Assembly: GCA_964638865.1 (NCBI GenBank)
Contig: CAZXBG010000189.1
Location: 1-5,832, forward strand
Length of the DNA: 5,832 bases
Reading direction: 5' to 3'
Source: UBA7236 sp964638865
GTDB taxonomy: Bacteria; Bacteroidota; Bacteroidia; Chitinophagales; BACL12
Made by a program: the position numbers and the translations under genes. The notes under the pieces were generated by a model. The model saw nothing but the letters and a program-made list of their open reading frames with translations, searched no databases and was not told the DNA's origin. This document shows, piece after piece, positions 1 through 5,022 of the stretch; the stretch's first letter is position 1; each line of letters starts with the position of its first letter.

Positions 1-344
1 ATTAACTGTCTGTCCAATAAAATATCTGCCTCCATTATCATCATCCTTACTCGATATCTGCTCTCATAAAATTTGGATTTAAATCGTTTTGATCCTTCCC
101 CCCAAAACAGGATCTTGAGCGCATCCTGGTAAAATCGTTTTTTGAGCATGGAAAAAGCAGCACCGGTTTTGCTGCCCATAAGATCGGCTGCTTCCTTGTC
201 ACTTTTTGGGCTTTTTTCGAGGGTAATTTCAAATAGTTTATTTCTTAATATGGTATCTTGTCTGCTGTTTATTGCATAATACTTGCGTAAGGAGGCTATC
301 TCATTTGGTGAAAATGTTTGTATAAGTTGCGTTATTTTTTTCAT
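1..344 (-). CDS. Partial uncharacterised helical protein (N-terminal 114 residues)
   Basis: The reading frame is open from an ATG at 344-342 down to the left edge, so only the N-terminus is visible. The protein begins MKKITQLIQTFSPNEIASLR and continues as charged, mainly helical sequence, with a KSDKEAADLMGSKTGAAFSMLKKRF stretch split around residues 51-75 and a Lys/Arg-rich stretch after it. There is no signal peptide or membrane segment. The pattern (short helical start, a segment resembling 'LFEITL', then 'MLKKRFYQDALKIL') resembles an uncharacterised family of Bacteroidota proteins that carry TPR-like helices further downstream. This is a family impression, not a search result. The frame stays open upstream to a stop at 395-393, with a possible GTG start at 389-387, but ATG at 344 is preferred because its N-terminus looks typical of the family. 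No function can be assigned. Confidence 0.6.
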   Translation of the reverse strand, partial: MKKITQLIQTFSPNEIASLRKYYAINSRQDTILRNKLFEITLEKSPKSDKEAADLMGSKTGAAFSMLKKRFYQDALKILFWGEGSKRFKSKFYESRYRVRMMIMEADILLDRQL

Positions 345-559
345 ATTTTTGTTACTTATTGCGTAATAAACACTGTTTACCTTTGTCACTAATTACTACC
401 TGTTTGCACACACAAAACGGTTTTGTTTACTTCCCTTTTTTACAATAGTATGTATTCTTGTTTACCCTTTCGACCATGCTTTTGCGTGTATAATACGAAT
501 TATTCAGTTTAACAATACAAATAACAGCTAAATTAACTTAACCTTCAAAATTCAACATT
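345..559. other. Intergenic region with TGTTTRC direct repeats
   Basis: This AT-rich stretch lies between the left-edge minus gene and the small plus-strand reading frame. The motif TGTTTRC occurs four times in the same orientation: TGTTTAC at 374-380, TGTTTGC at 401-407, TGTTTAC at 424-430 and TGTTTAC at 459-465. Three copies are followed by a pyrimidine-rich tract (CTTTG, TTCCCTTTTT, CCTTT). They could be sites for a DNA-binding protein, or chance in T-rich DNA. A weak -7-like site for the left gene, TACTATTG, reads on the minus strand at 450-443 with one mismatch. No gene longer than 20 codons is visible here. Confidence 0.4.
378..385 (+). promoter_or_regulatory. Candidate Bacteroidota promoter -7 element
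   Basis: TACCTTTG matches TAnnTTTG, the -7 consensus of the Bacteroidota housekeeping sigma factor, at every fixed position. The -33 element is poor: TTG at 359-361 is 16 bases upstream, and TTTG at 348-351 is 26 bases upstream, while roughly 19-21 is usual. Transcription would start near 392 and leave a leader of about 170 bases before the 49-codon reading frame at 560. It overlaps the first TGTTTAC repeat, so a protein bound there could block it. Confidence 0.3.
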
Positions 560-709
560 ATGGCAATCATCTTTTCTATTTTAATGTCTTTGGGAATCTT
601 TTCTGACAATTCTAACAACAATGGTAACATTCAATACAATGATGCGCAAAATCATCATTCCGATGTGAATGCCCGCGGAGCAGGTTGGGATACTGAAATA
701 GGTGGTTGA
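560..709 (+). CDS. Possible small peptide, 49 residues, unknown
   Basis: An ATG at 560 opens a 49-codon frame ending in TGA at 707-709. The peptide has an uncharged hydrophobic start (MAIIFSILMSLGIFS), then an Asn-rich polar stretch (8 Asn in 49 residues), a His pair at 32-33 and the C-terminus RGAGWDTEIGG. It is acidic, with one Arg and no Lys, so the N-terminus lacks the positive charge of a classical signal peptide. No Shine-Dalgarno sequence precedes it, which is normal in this phylum. A perfect -7 promoter match lies about 175 bases upstream. It could be a secreted or membrane-associated small peptide, a leader peptide for the structured RNA that follows, or a chance reading frame. I do not recognise a family. 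Confidence 0.3.
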   Translation: MAIIFSILMSLGIFSDNSNNNGNIQYNDAQNHHSDVNARGAGWDTEIGG

Positions 710-722
710 TTAATCTTTCCAT

Positions 723-735
723 CTAGTCTAACTAG
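723..735 (+). repeat. Small inverted repeat CTAGT-CTA-ACTAG
   Basis: CTAGT at 723-727 pairs with ACTAG at 731-735 across a 3-base loop. A partly overlapping near-palindrome, AGGACTTAAGACCT (734-747), follows directly. It sits 13 bases after the stop of the 49-codon frame and could be a weak hairpin ending that transcript, but there is no T-run after it. Confidence 0.4.
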
Positions 736-743
736 GACTTAAG

Positions 744-796
744 ACCTTTCCAAAATTTAGGTAAAGGTAATAAACCTCTACGTGTTAACTTTTACC
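744..796 (+). promoter_or_regulatory. Candidate alternative-hairpin leader (attenuator-like)
   Basis: The segment 760-768 (GGTAAAGGT) can pair with either of two partners. With 744-751 (ACCTTTCC) it forms eight base pairs, a one-base bulge at T762 and an 8-base loop. With 788-796 (ACTTTTACC) it forms nine pairs, one of them G-U, and a 19-base loop. The two structures exclude each other, as in attenuators and riboswitches. It lies between the 49-codon frame and the gene at 846, where a leader switch would be expected. The pairing is read directly; a regulatory role is inference. AT-rich DNA forms weak hairpins easily, so covariation in relatives is needed. Confidence 0.3.
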
Positions 797-804
797 GCGT
801 ATTA

Positions 805-830
805 TTTAGATAATTTGTTGATTATCAAAA
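805..830 (+). promoter_or_regulatory. Hairpin or operator just upstream of the gene at 846
   Basis: GATAAT at 809-814 and ATTATC at 821-826 form a perfect six-base inverted repeat with a TTGTTG loop. After one A-A mismatch it is extended by TTT at 805-807 pairing with AAA at 828-830. It ends 15 bases before the ATG at 846. As DNA it could be an operator for a dimeric repressor; as RNA it could mask the translation start region. The repeat is seen directly; the role is inferred. Confidence 0.35.
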
Positions 831-845
831 TGATATGGCTTCGTT

Positions 846-1358
846 ATGTACAGAATGCTCTGTTTAATTGGCTTCGTTTTTTCCTTGCGTATACTTTTTT
901 TTGGAGTGACCTTGCATCCATTATCAGAACAACCAAAAAAAAACGGGTATATGCTTCACACATTATTAAAAAACGAGCCATTAAAAAGCGAAATGTTGAT
1001 CCCGATCAAAACATCGCTTGAACACATGTATTGTCACCACGACGGTTGGAAATTGTACAACAAATACAACTGGACGAACAAGTGTTTTGATTTTCTTCTA
1101 CAGAAGGAATCGCAAACCGGCACAGAGCGGGTTATTGTAAGTGTAAACTTAGATAACCAGGTAACACGACACCATTACGACAATTTGCAAAAGCTGTCGA
1201 AACGCTTGAACAACGGTAGTAAATCACCCGTAAAAAAGATTCTAATATTTGACAACCCCGTAGCATTTGAAGCTGCACCGGCTGATGTAGAGCTGATTTC
1301 AGTGAACGAATTGCTAAATGCAAGGCTACGGGCCACGGAGCCAAAGCTTGTTGCTTGA
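846..1358 (+). CDS. Uncharacterised protein, possibly a degenerate Mrr-like nuclease fold
   Basis: The 170-residue product has a hydrophobic N-terminus (about residues 4-23, MLCLIGFVFSLRILFFG) that may be a membrane anchor or uncleaved signal. Then come a polar linker, a Trp/His/Tyr-rich segment (about 60-80) and a C-terminal part with strand-helix-strand-strand-helix character: RVIVSVNL (95-102), a helix near 110-122, KKILIF (130-135), VELIS (148-152) and ELLNARL. This order, with Asp82 17 residues before Ser-Val-Asn (99-101), mimics the D...(E/Q)xK layout of Mrr-like PD-(D/E)XK nucleases, but Asn replaces the catalytic Lys. That assignment is inference. The start is uncertain: a stop at 831-833 limits the frame, and ATGs at 951 and 993 would remove the hydrophobic part. 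Asn codons are 11 AAC to 2 AAT, unlike the glycosyltransferase at 5023 (3 to 12), which hints at a different origin. Confidence 0.6.
   Translation: MYRMLCLIGFVFSLRILFFGVTLHPLSEQPKKNGYMLHTLLKNEPLKSEMLIPIKTSLEHMYCHHDGWKLYNKYNWTNKCFDFLLQKESQTGTERVIVSVNLDNQVTRHHYDNLQKLSKRLNNGSKSPVKKILIFDNPVAFEAAPADVELISVNELLNARLRATEPKLVA
887..954. repeat. Imperfect inverted repeat with T8/A9 runs
   Basis: GCGTATAC followed by TTTTTTTTGG (887-904) is mirrored by CCAAAAAAAAA then CGGGTATATGC (933-954). Ten bases pair perfectly (TTTTTTTTGG with CCAAAAAAAA), and the outer GCGTATAC/GTATATGC arms pair at seven of eight positions after a small offset. The loop is 28 bases. It lies inside the N-terminal part of the frame starting at 846, ahead of the alternative ATG at 951. 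This suggests that the segment may be untranslated leader or the end of a decayed small mobile repeat. The homopolymer runs are also prone to slippage. Confidence 0.4.
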
Positions 1359-1384
1359 TTTAACCCTTAAGGATTTCGTGGCCC
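1330..1384. terminator. Candidate bidirectional terminator across convergent stops
   Basis: GGGCCACG at 1330-1337 and CGTGGCCC at 1377-1384 pair perfectly. On the plus transcript the stem extends to 11 pairs with G-U at 1338/1376 and 1340/1374. The loop holds both stop codons (TGA 1356-1358 plus, TAA 1362-1360 minus) and the palindrome CCTTAAGG (1365-1372). A modest T-rich tract (ATTTTA) follows on the plus strand; the minus side lacks a T-run. Because only one base separates the two genes, a terminator has to lie inside coding sequence, as this one does. Confidence 0.4.
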
Positions 1385-2574
1385 ATTTTATCCCTCTTGG
1401 TTAGGAGGTAAGACTCATTGTGAGAGTTAGGGGCAATCTCTATCTTGATATTGTCCACAATTTCTAACCCGTAACCCTTCAAAGCTACCCGCTTTTTAGG
1501 GTTATTCGTTATTAGTTTCAGTTTTCGAATACCGAGATTACGCAGAATTTGAGCACCTACGCCGTAATCGCGTTGGTCCATCGTAAACCCGAGTTCTAAA
1601 TTAGCTTGCACGGTATCTAATCCGTTTTCCTGCAACTTATAGGCTTTCAATTTATTTAAAAGTCCAATTCCCCTGCCCTCTTGTTGCATATATAATAATA
1701 CTCCGGTTCCGTTTTTTTCAATCATTTTCATGGCTGCATGCAGTTGATCACCGCAATCGCAGCGTAGAGAACCAAGTATATCTCCAGTTGCACAAGAAGA
1801 GTGCACACGCACCATAACTGCATCGTGCTCATTCCACGTTCCTTTAACCAAAGCGAGATGCACTTCTCCGGTGGTGGTTTGAGTATAAGCGTGTAATTCA
1901 AAATTCCCGAATTTAGTTGGAAGTGTAACGGAAACTTCTTTCGTGATCAAAGATTCTTTTTGGAGGCGGTATTCCACAAGATCTTTTATGGAAATAATTT
2001 TAAGGTTGTGTTTTTCTGCAACTTTAATCAGATCGGGCAATCGCGCCATGGTACCATCCTCGTTCATGATCTCCACCAAAACTCCAGCCGGTTCAAAACC
2101 TGCGTAACGCGCAAGGTCAATGGTGGCTTCCGTATGACCGGTTCTGCGCAATACACCGCCCTTTTTTGCACGTAAAGGAAAAATATGTCCCGGACGAGCA
2201 AGGTCTTTAGCCTCAATTTCAGGATTAATAAGGGCCTTAACTGTTAAAGATCTGTCGGCAGATGAAATTCCTGTGGTGCAACCGTGACCGATAAGATCTA
2301 CCGAAACCGTAAATTGTGTGGAATGTAACGCTGTATTATCATCCACCATTAAATTTAAACCCAACTCTTCACACCGATCCTCTATTAAGGGAGCACAGAT
2401 CAAACCTCTTCCATGCGTAGCCATAAAATTGATGATCTCGGGAGTGGCATTGCGCGCAGCAGTGATGAAATCGCCTTCGTTTTCGCGGTTTTCGTCATCT
2501 ACCACAATGATGAGTTTGCCGTTTTTTATATCTTCTATCGCTTCCGGGATAGTATTTAATTTTATTTGATCCAT
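1360..2574 (-). CDS. ribBA: Bifunctional 3,4-dihydroxy-2-butanone 4-phosphate synthase / GTP cyclohydrolase II
   Basis: This cytosolic enzyme makes both precursors of riboflavin: the four-carbon unit from ribulose 5-phosphate (N-terminal RibB domain, about 1-200) and the pyrimidine from GTP (C-terminal RibA domain, about 210-404). RibB motifs seen are DDENRENEGD (26-35), THGRG (53-57), RPGHIFPL (127-134), RRTGHTEA (143-150) and EIMNEDGTMAR (168-178). RibA shows the zinc cysteines 261, 272 and 274 (SSCATGD, RCDCGD), MQQEGRGIGL (296-305), Tyr312, the catalytic Asp333 and Arg335, and LITNNPKKR (354-362). All key residues are present and the 404-residue length is normal for a fused RibBA, so both activities are expected. 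It is the third gene of an operon, starting 15 bases after the upstream glycosyltransferase stops. No FMN riboswitch or -7 promoter match was seen in front of it, so its expression probably depends on the glycosyltransferase promoter or on one inside the preceding gene. Confidence 0.97.
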   Translation of the reverse strand: MDQIKLNTIPEAIEDIKNGKLIIVVDDENRENEGDFITAARNATPEIINFMATHGRGLICAPLIEDRCEELGLNLMVDDNTALHSTQFTVSVDLIGHGCTTGISSADRSLTVKALINPEIEAKDLARPGHIFPLRAKKGGVLRRTGHTEATIDLARYAGFEPAGVLVEIMNEDGTMARLPDLIKVAEKHNLKIISIKDLVEYRLQKESLITKEVSVTLPTKFGNFELHAYTQTTTGEVHLALVKGTWNEHDAVMVRVHSSCATGDILGSLRCDCGDQLHAAMKMIEKNGTGVLLYMQQEGRGIGLLNKLKAYKLQENGLDTVQANLELGFTMDQRDYGVGAQILRNLGIRKLKLITNNPKKRVALKGYGLEIVDNIKIEIAPNSHNESYLLTKRDKMGHEILKG

Positions 2575-2589
2575 GTCGTTTTTTCGTGT

Positions 2590-3762
2590 TTATTCAATGT
2601 TTCGTTGTGTGGGATTCCAAACATTTGTCCTGATCCCTTTCACCCATTTTATAAATCCAAGCAGCAATGCGAGGTTCATCATATAAAAATAAGCGATCAA
2701 TCGGAGTGCAAAGTTATGGATATTTACGCTGCTGAACACCTTATCTATAAGCGGGGAAATTAATCCGAACAATTGCAAAAAGAACAGTATCCGGTAAAAT
2801 AAGTTCTGCTCCAATAAAAATGCATTTGCAACTAAGGCAATAATGAGGAAGAAAGGCCCTTTCCAGCGCAATACCTTATGCGACAAAAAACTAAATCCTG
2901 CCCCGCGGAATGGATTTTTAAGCAAACCATAAAAAACAGCAAGATTTTGGAAATTTCCGGCGGAGATTCTGATCTTTCTCTTGAATTCCTCCTGTACCAA
3001 ATTCGACACATCTTCATATACTTTGGCCTCGGGATCACTGATTGATAATTTTCCGGAACTAATGACCCCTAAAGTGATAAAAAAATCCTCCATCAAAAAA
3101 TTTTGCGGGATTTTACTAAACAGTTCTGCCCGAATGGCATAACAGGCACCAAAGGCGCCCATCATTGTTCCCCATATCAACCCTTCCTGATATTTTATCT
3201 TGTTTTCGCGTCGGATATATGTTTCTTCCTGAAAAGAAATACCCTCTTTTTGTAATCCGGTGTTAACCACATTTGCTCCGACCAGACCAATCTGTTCATT
3301 TTTAAAATGTCGGACCAAATAAGGAATCGTATTTTCATCAAACAAAATATTTGCATCTGTAAGGATGTAAATATGCCCGTTTACTTCCGGGATCAATGCG
3401 TTGATGATGTTCGATTTACCACTTCTCCCCTCAAATTTTTTAAATTGAATATTAAATCCCTCCTTAATAAAATTTTCAATGATATTATTTGTTCTATCCG
3501 TAGAACCATCAGACCCAATTACCAATTCGAGTTTATCGGCAGGATAGTTTGTTGCAAAAACCGTTTTGATCTTTTTTTCCAAAACTTTTTCTTCATTGTA
3601 CACCGACATAATAACACTCACCATTGGTTGATCCTTTATTGAAATTTCCGGTGCTATTATTTTTTTCCCGGCCGAAAGCATATTTAATATCAACGGATAA
3701 AAAATATAACTATGGAATAAACACAGCACACAAAACCAGAATAAAATTTGCCAGATCAACAT
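2590..3762 (-). CDS. Membrane-bound family 2 glycosyltransferase (CESA-like)
   Basis: This is a processive-type GT2 enzyme of the inner membrane that moves a sugar from a nucleotide-sugar donor, probably onto a surface polysaccharide or glycolipid; donor and acceptor cannot be read. Order of parts: N-terminal membrane helix (about 3-28), the GT-A catalytic domain from VSVIMSVYNEE (48-58) with GSDGSTD (83-89), RSGKSN (113-118), TDAN as the DxD-type metal site (135-138), the acidic MEDF (224-227, likely catalytic base) and KRKIR (261-265, the QxxRW position), then hydrophobic C-terminal helices near 303-320, 323-343 and 352-376. The RKIRISAGN ending fits the CESA-like subgroup lacking a full QxxRW. 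All motifs are present. Its ATG directly follows the TAA of the upstream glycosyltransferase, which suggests translational coupling. ribBA follows after 15 bases. Confidence 0.9.
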   Translation of the reverse strand: MLIWQILFWFCVLCLFHSYIFYPLILNMLSAGKKIIAPEISIKDQPMVSVIMSVYNEEKVLEKKIKTVFATNYPADKLELVIGSDGSTDRTNNIIENFIKEGFNIQFKKFEGRSGKSNIINALIPEVNGHIYILTDANILFDENTIPYLVRHFKNEQIGLVGANVVNTGLQKEGISFQEETYIRRENKIKYQEGLIWGTMMGAFGACYAIRAELFSKIPQNFLMEDFFITLGVISSGKLSISDPEAKVYEDVSNLVQEEFKRKIRISAGNFQNLAVFYGLLKNPFRGAGFSFLSHKVLRWKGPFFLIIALVANAFLLEQNLFYRILFFLQLFGLISPLIDKVFSSVNIHNFALRLIAYFYMMNLALLLGFIKWVKGIRTNVWNPTQRNIE

Positions 3763-4962
3763 TTATAGATTGGAATAAAATTGGGTTAATTGTTTTGTTA
3801 GAGTGATATTATTTAAGTGTTGCATAACAAATTGTTTCGCTGCTTTAGCCTTATGTATTGTATCCACTTTATTATTGAGCATATCACTTAACATTCGAAT
3901 AAATTCAACCTCAGAAACGGCAACGGAAATATGTTCATCCACTCCTGTTGGCATGCCTTCTGCACCTTTAACAGTCGTTATTACAGGTTTTCCAACCGCC
4001 ATGGCTTCCATGATCTTGAGTTTCATTCCGCTGCCGGATAATAAAGGTACTATACAAATAAATTTATCCTGAATAAATTCAAAGGCATTTGGAACTTCGC
4101 CGTAAAATTTTATTCCAGGTATACCGGATATTTTTTCTCCGAGCCAGGCTGGTGCATTTCTGCCTGCTATATGTAATTGGATGTCGGAGAAAAGGTTTTT
4201 TATGACAGGGAATATTTTCTTAATAAACCATAATAATCCTTCTGTGTTAGGAAGCCAATCCAACCCTCCAATAAAATAAAGATCAATTCCTTTTACTTCC
4301 GGCGTATTGTCAGGAATATTTTCAATGTCTATACCTGTAGGAGAATAATGCACCTGAAATTGATTGGAAATGTTTTTATAATGAACAGTATCTGATATGG
4401 AAATTGGAACAATTGCATCTACATTTTTTACAATTAAATTTTCATAGCGGAACAATTTTTTAGACTGTAATTGTAAATACCATTTTTTAACCGGGTTTTT
4501 AGAATTTGCAGCAATATTTTTCCATATCTCCCCTTCCTGATTATGGCTTCTGTAAACGAATTTAGTGTTGAAACTTTTGGGTATAGAAGTTAAATATTGG
4601 ATAAGATATAACCCTTCTGCCTGAATAATATCAAAATTTTCATTTTTCACTATTGATATTAATTTTGACAAATATTCATTGCTAAAGAATTTTTCTGTGT
4701 GATAGGGAATGTTTTTTACCAGATTTAATAGGGCATTCCATGGTTTTACGTTCGAATTCACCCAAACTGATTGAAATTGGATGTCATAAAAACCGCCTAA
4801 CTGAATTTTTTCGGCATCAAAATGATGTTTTGGGGTGTTCATATAAAGAACGGTAACCCGATTGCCGTTCGCAGCCAAACCCTTTGCCATTTGCAAGATG
4901 GCAATGGCTTCACCGTCCTTTGGCGGCCATGGATTTTTTTTAGCGAGCAGCAATATATTCAT
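3763..4962 (-). CDS. Family 4 glycosyltransferase (GT-B fold, group 1)
   Basis: This 399-residue soluble or membrane-associated enzyme probably transfers a sugar retaining its anomeric configuration, in polysaccharide or glycolipid assembly. Numbering from ATG 4962-4960: MNILLLAKKNPWPPKDGEA is the first strand and Gly-rich donor loop (1-19); GLYLIQYL (117-124) and the YRSHNQEGEIW segment (137-147) belong to the N-terminal domain. The C-terminal Rossmann domain shows FIGGLDWLPNTEG (230-242), HIAGRNAPAW (264-273), FYGEVPN (286-292) and the donor-binding SGSGMKLKIMEAMAVGKPVI (309-328), with Glu319 in the E-x7-E region. No signal peptide or membrane helix is seen. The frame extends to an ATG at 5022, but those extra 20 residues precede the conserved first strand, and a TAATTTTG promoter element would lie inside them, so 4962 is preferred. 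It is the first gene of the operon and its stop abuts the next ATG. Confidence 0.9.
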   Translation of the reverse strand: MNILLLAKKNPWPPKDGEAIAILQMAKGLAANGNRVTVLYMNTPKHHFDAEKIQLGGFYDIQFQSVWVNSNVKPWNALLNLVKNIPYHTEKFFSNEYLSKLISIVKNENFDIIQAEGLYLIQYLTSIPKSFNTKFVYRSHNQEGEIWKNIAANSKNPVKKWYLQLQSKKLFRYENLIVKNVDAIVPISISDTVHYKNISNQFQVHYSPTGIDIENIPDNTPEVKGIDLYFIGGLDWLPNTEGLLWFIKKIFPVIKNLFSDIQLHIAGRNAPAWLGEKISGIPGIKFYGEVPNAFEFIQDKFICIVPLLSGSGMKLKIMEAMAVGKPVITTVKGAEGMPTGVDEHISVAVSEVEFIRMLSDMLNNKVDTIHKAKAAKQFVMQHLNNITLTKQLTQFYSNL

Positions 4963-4971
4963 GTACTGCCG

Positions 4972-4979
4972 CAAAATTA
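4972..4979 (-). promoter_or_regulatory. Candidate -7 element for the glycosyltransferase-ribBA operon
   Basis: On the minus strand 4979-4972 reads TAATTTTG, a full match to TAnnTTTG. It ends nine bases before the ATG at 4962, so the transcript would have a leader of only a few bases. No good -33 TTTG lies at the usual distance. It overlaps the other candidate promoter region for the divergent gene. Confidence is limited because one short motif in AT-rich DNA can occur by chance. Confidence 0.3.
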
Positions 4980-5000
4980 AGCATTCCACAATCAGCCATG

Positions 5001-5010
5001 AATACGTATT
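5001..5010. promoter_or_regulatory. Palindrome AATACGTATT in the divergent promoter region
   Basis: AATACGTATT is a perfect ten-base palindrome located between the two divergent start codons (4962 and 5023) and overlapping the plus-strand -7 candidate at 5007-5014. A dimeric regulator bound here could control both directions. The palindrome is seen directly; an operator role is inference, and ten bases alone can arise by chance. Confidence 0.3.
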
Positions 5011-5014
5011 TTTG
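5007..5014 (+). promoter_or_regulatory. Candidate -7 element for the divergent glycosyltransferase
   Basis: TATTTTTG fits TAnnTTTG fully and ends eight bases before the ATG at 5023, so the mRNA would be almost leaderless. As on the opposite strand, no convincing -33 element is present at 19-21 bases. Confidence 0.3.
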
Positions 5015-5022
5015 CGCCGCAT

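Noticed and set aside
47..232. A 61-codon minus-strand frame within the left-edge gene
   Set aside because: It is out of frame with the longer frame open to the edge, which begins at 344 and has a family-like N-terminus.
489..494. TATAAT as a sigma-70-type -10 box
   Set aside because: It lacks a -35 box at proper distance, and the phylum indicated by the window uses TAnnTTTG rather than TATAAT.
450..512. A 20-codon plus-strand frame with three cysteines
   Set aside because: It is too short, has no supporting start signal and overlaps one of the TGTTTAC repeats; most likely chance.
782..1021. A 79-codon plus-strand frame overlapping the gene at 846
   Set aside because: It covers AT-rich, repeat-laden DNA, gives a low-complexity Lys/Phe-rich product and overlaps the better frame, which continues to 1358 with normal protein composition.
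2575..2589. FMN riboswitch in front of ribBA
   Set aside because: Only 15 bases separate ribBA from the upstream gene, and no conserved FMN-element pattern was seen there or in the adjoining coding end.
4963..5022. A 20-residue N-terminal extension of the GT4 glycosyltransferase, starting at 5022
   Set aside because: The extension precedes the conserved first strand, would leave no space for a promoter between divergent genes, and contains both -7 candidates.
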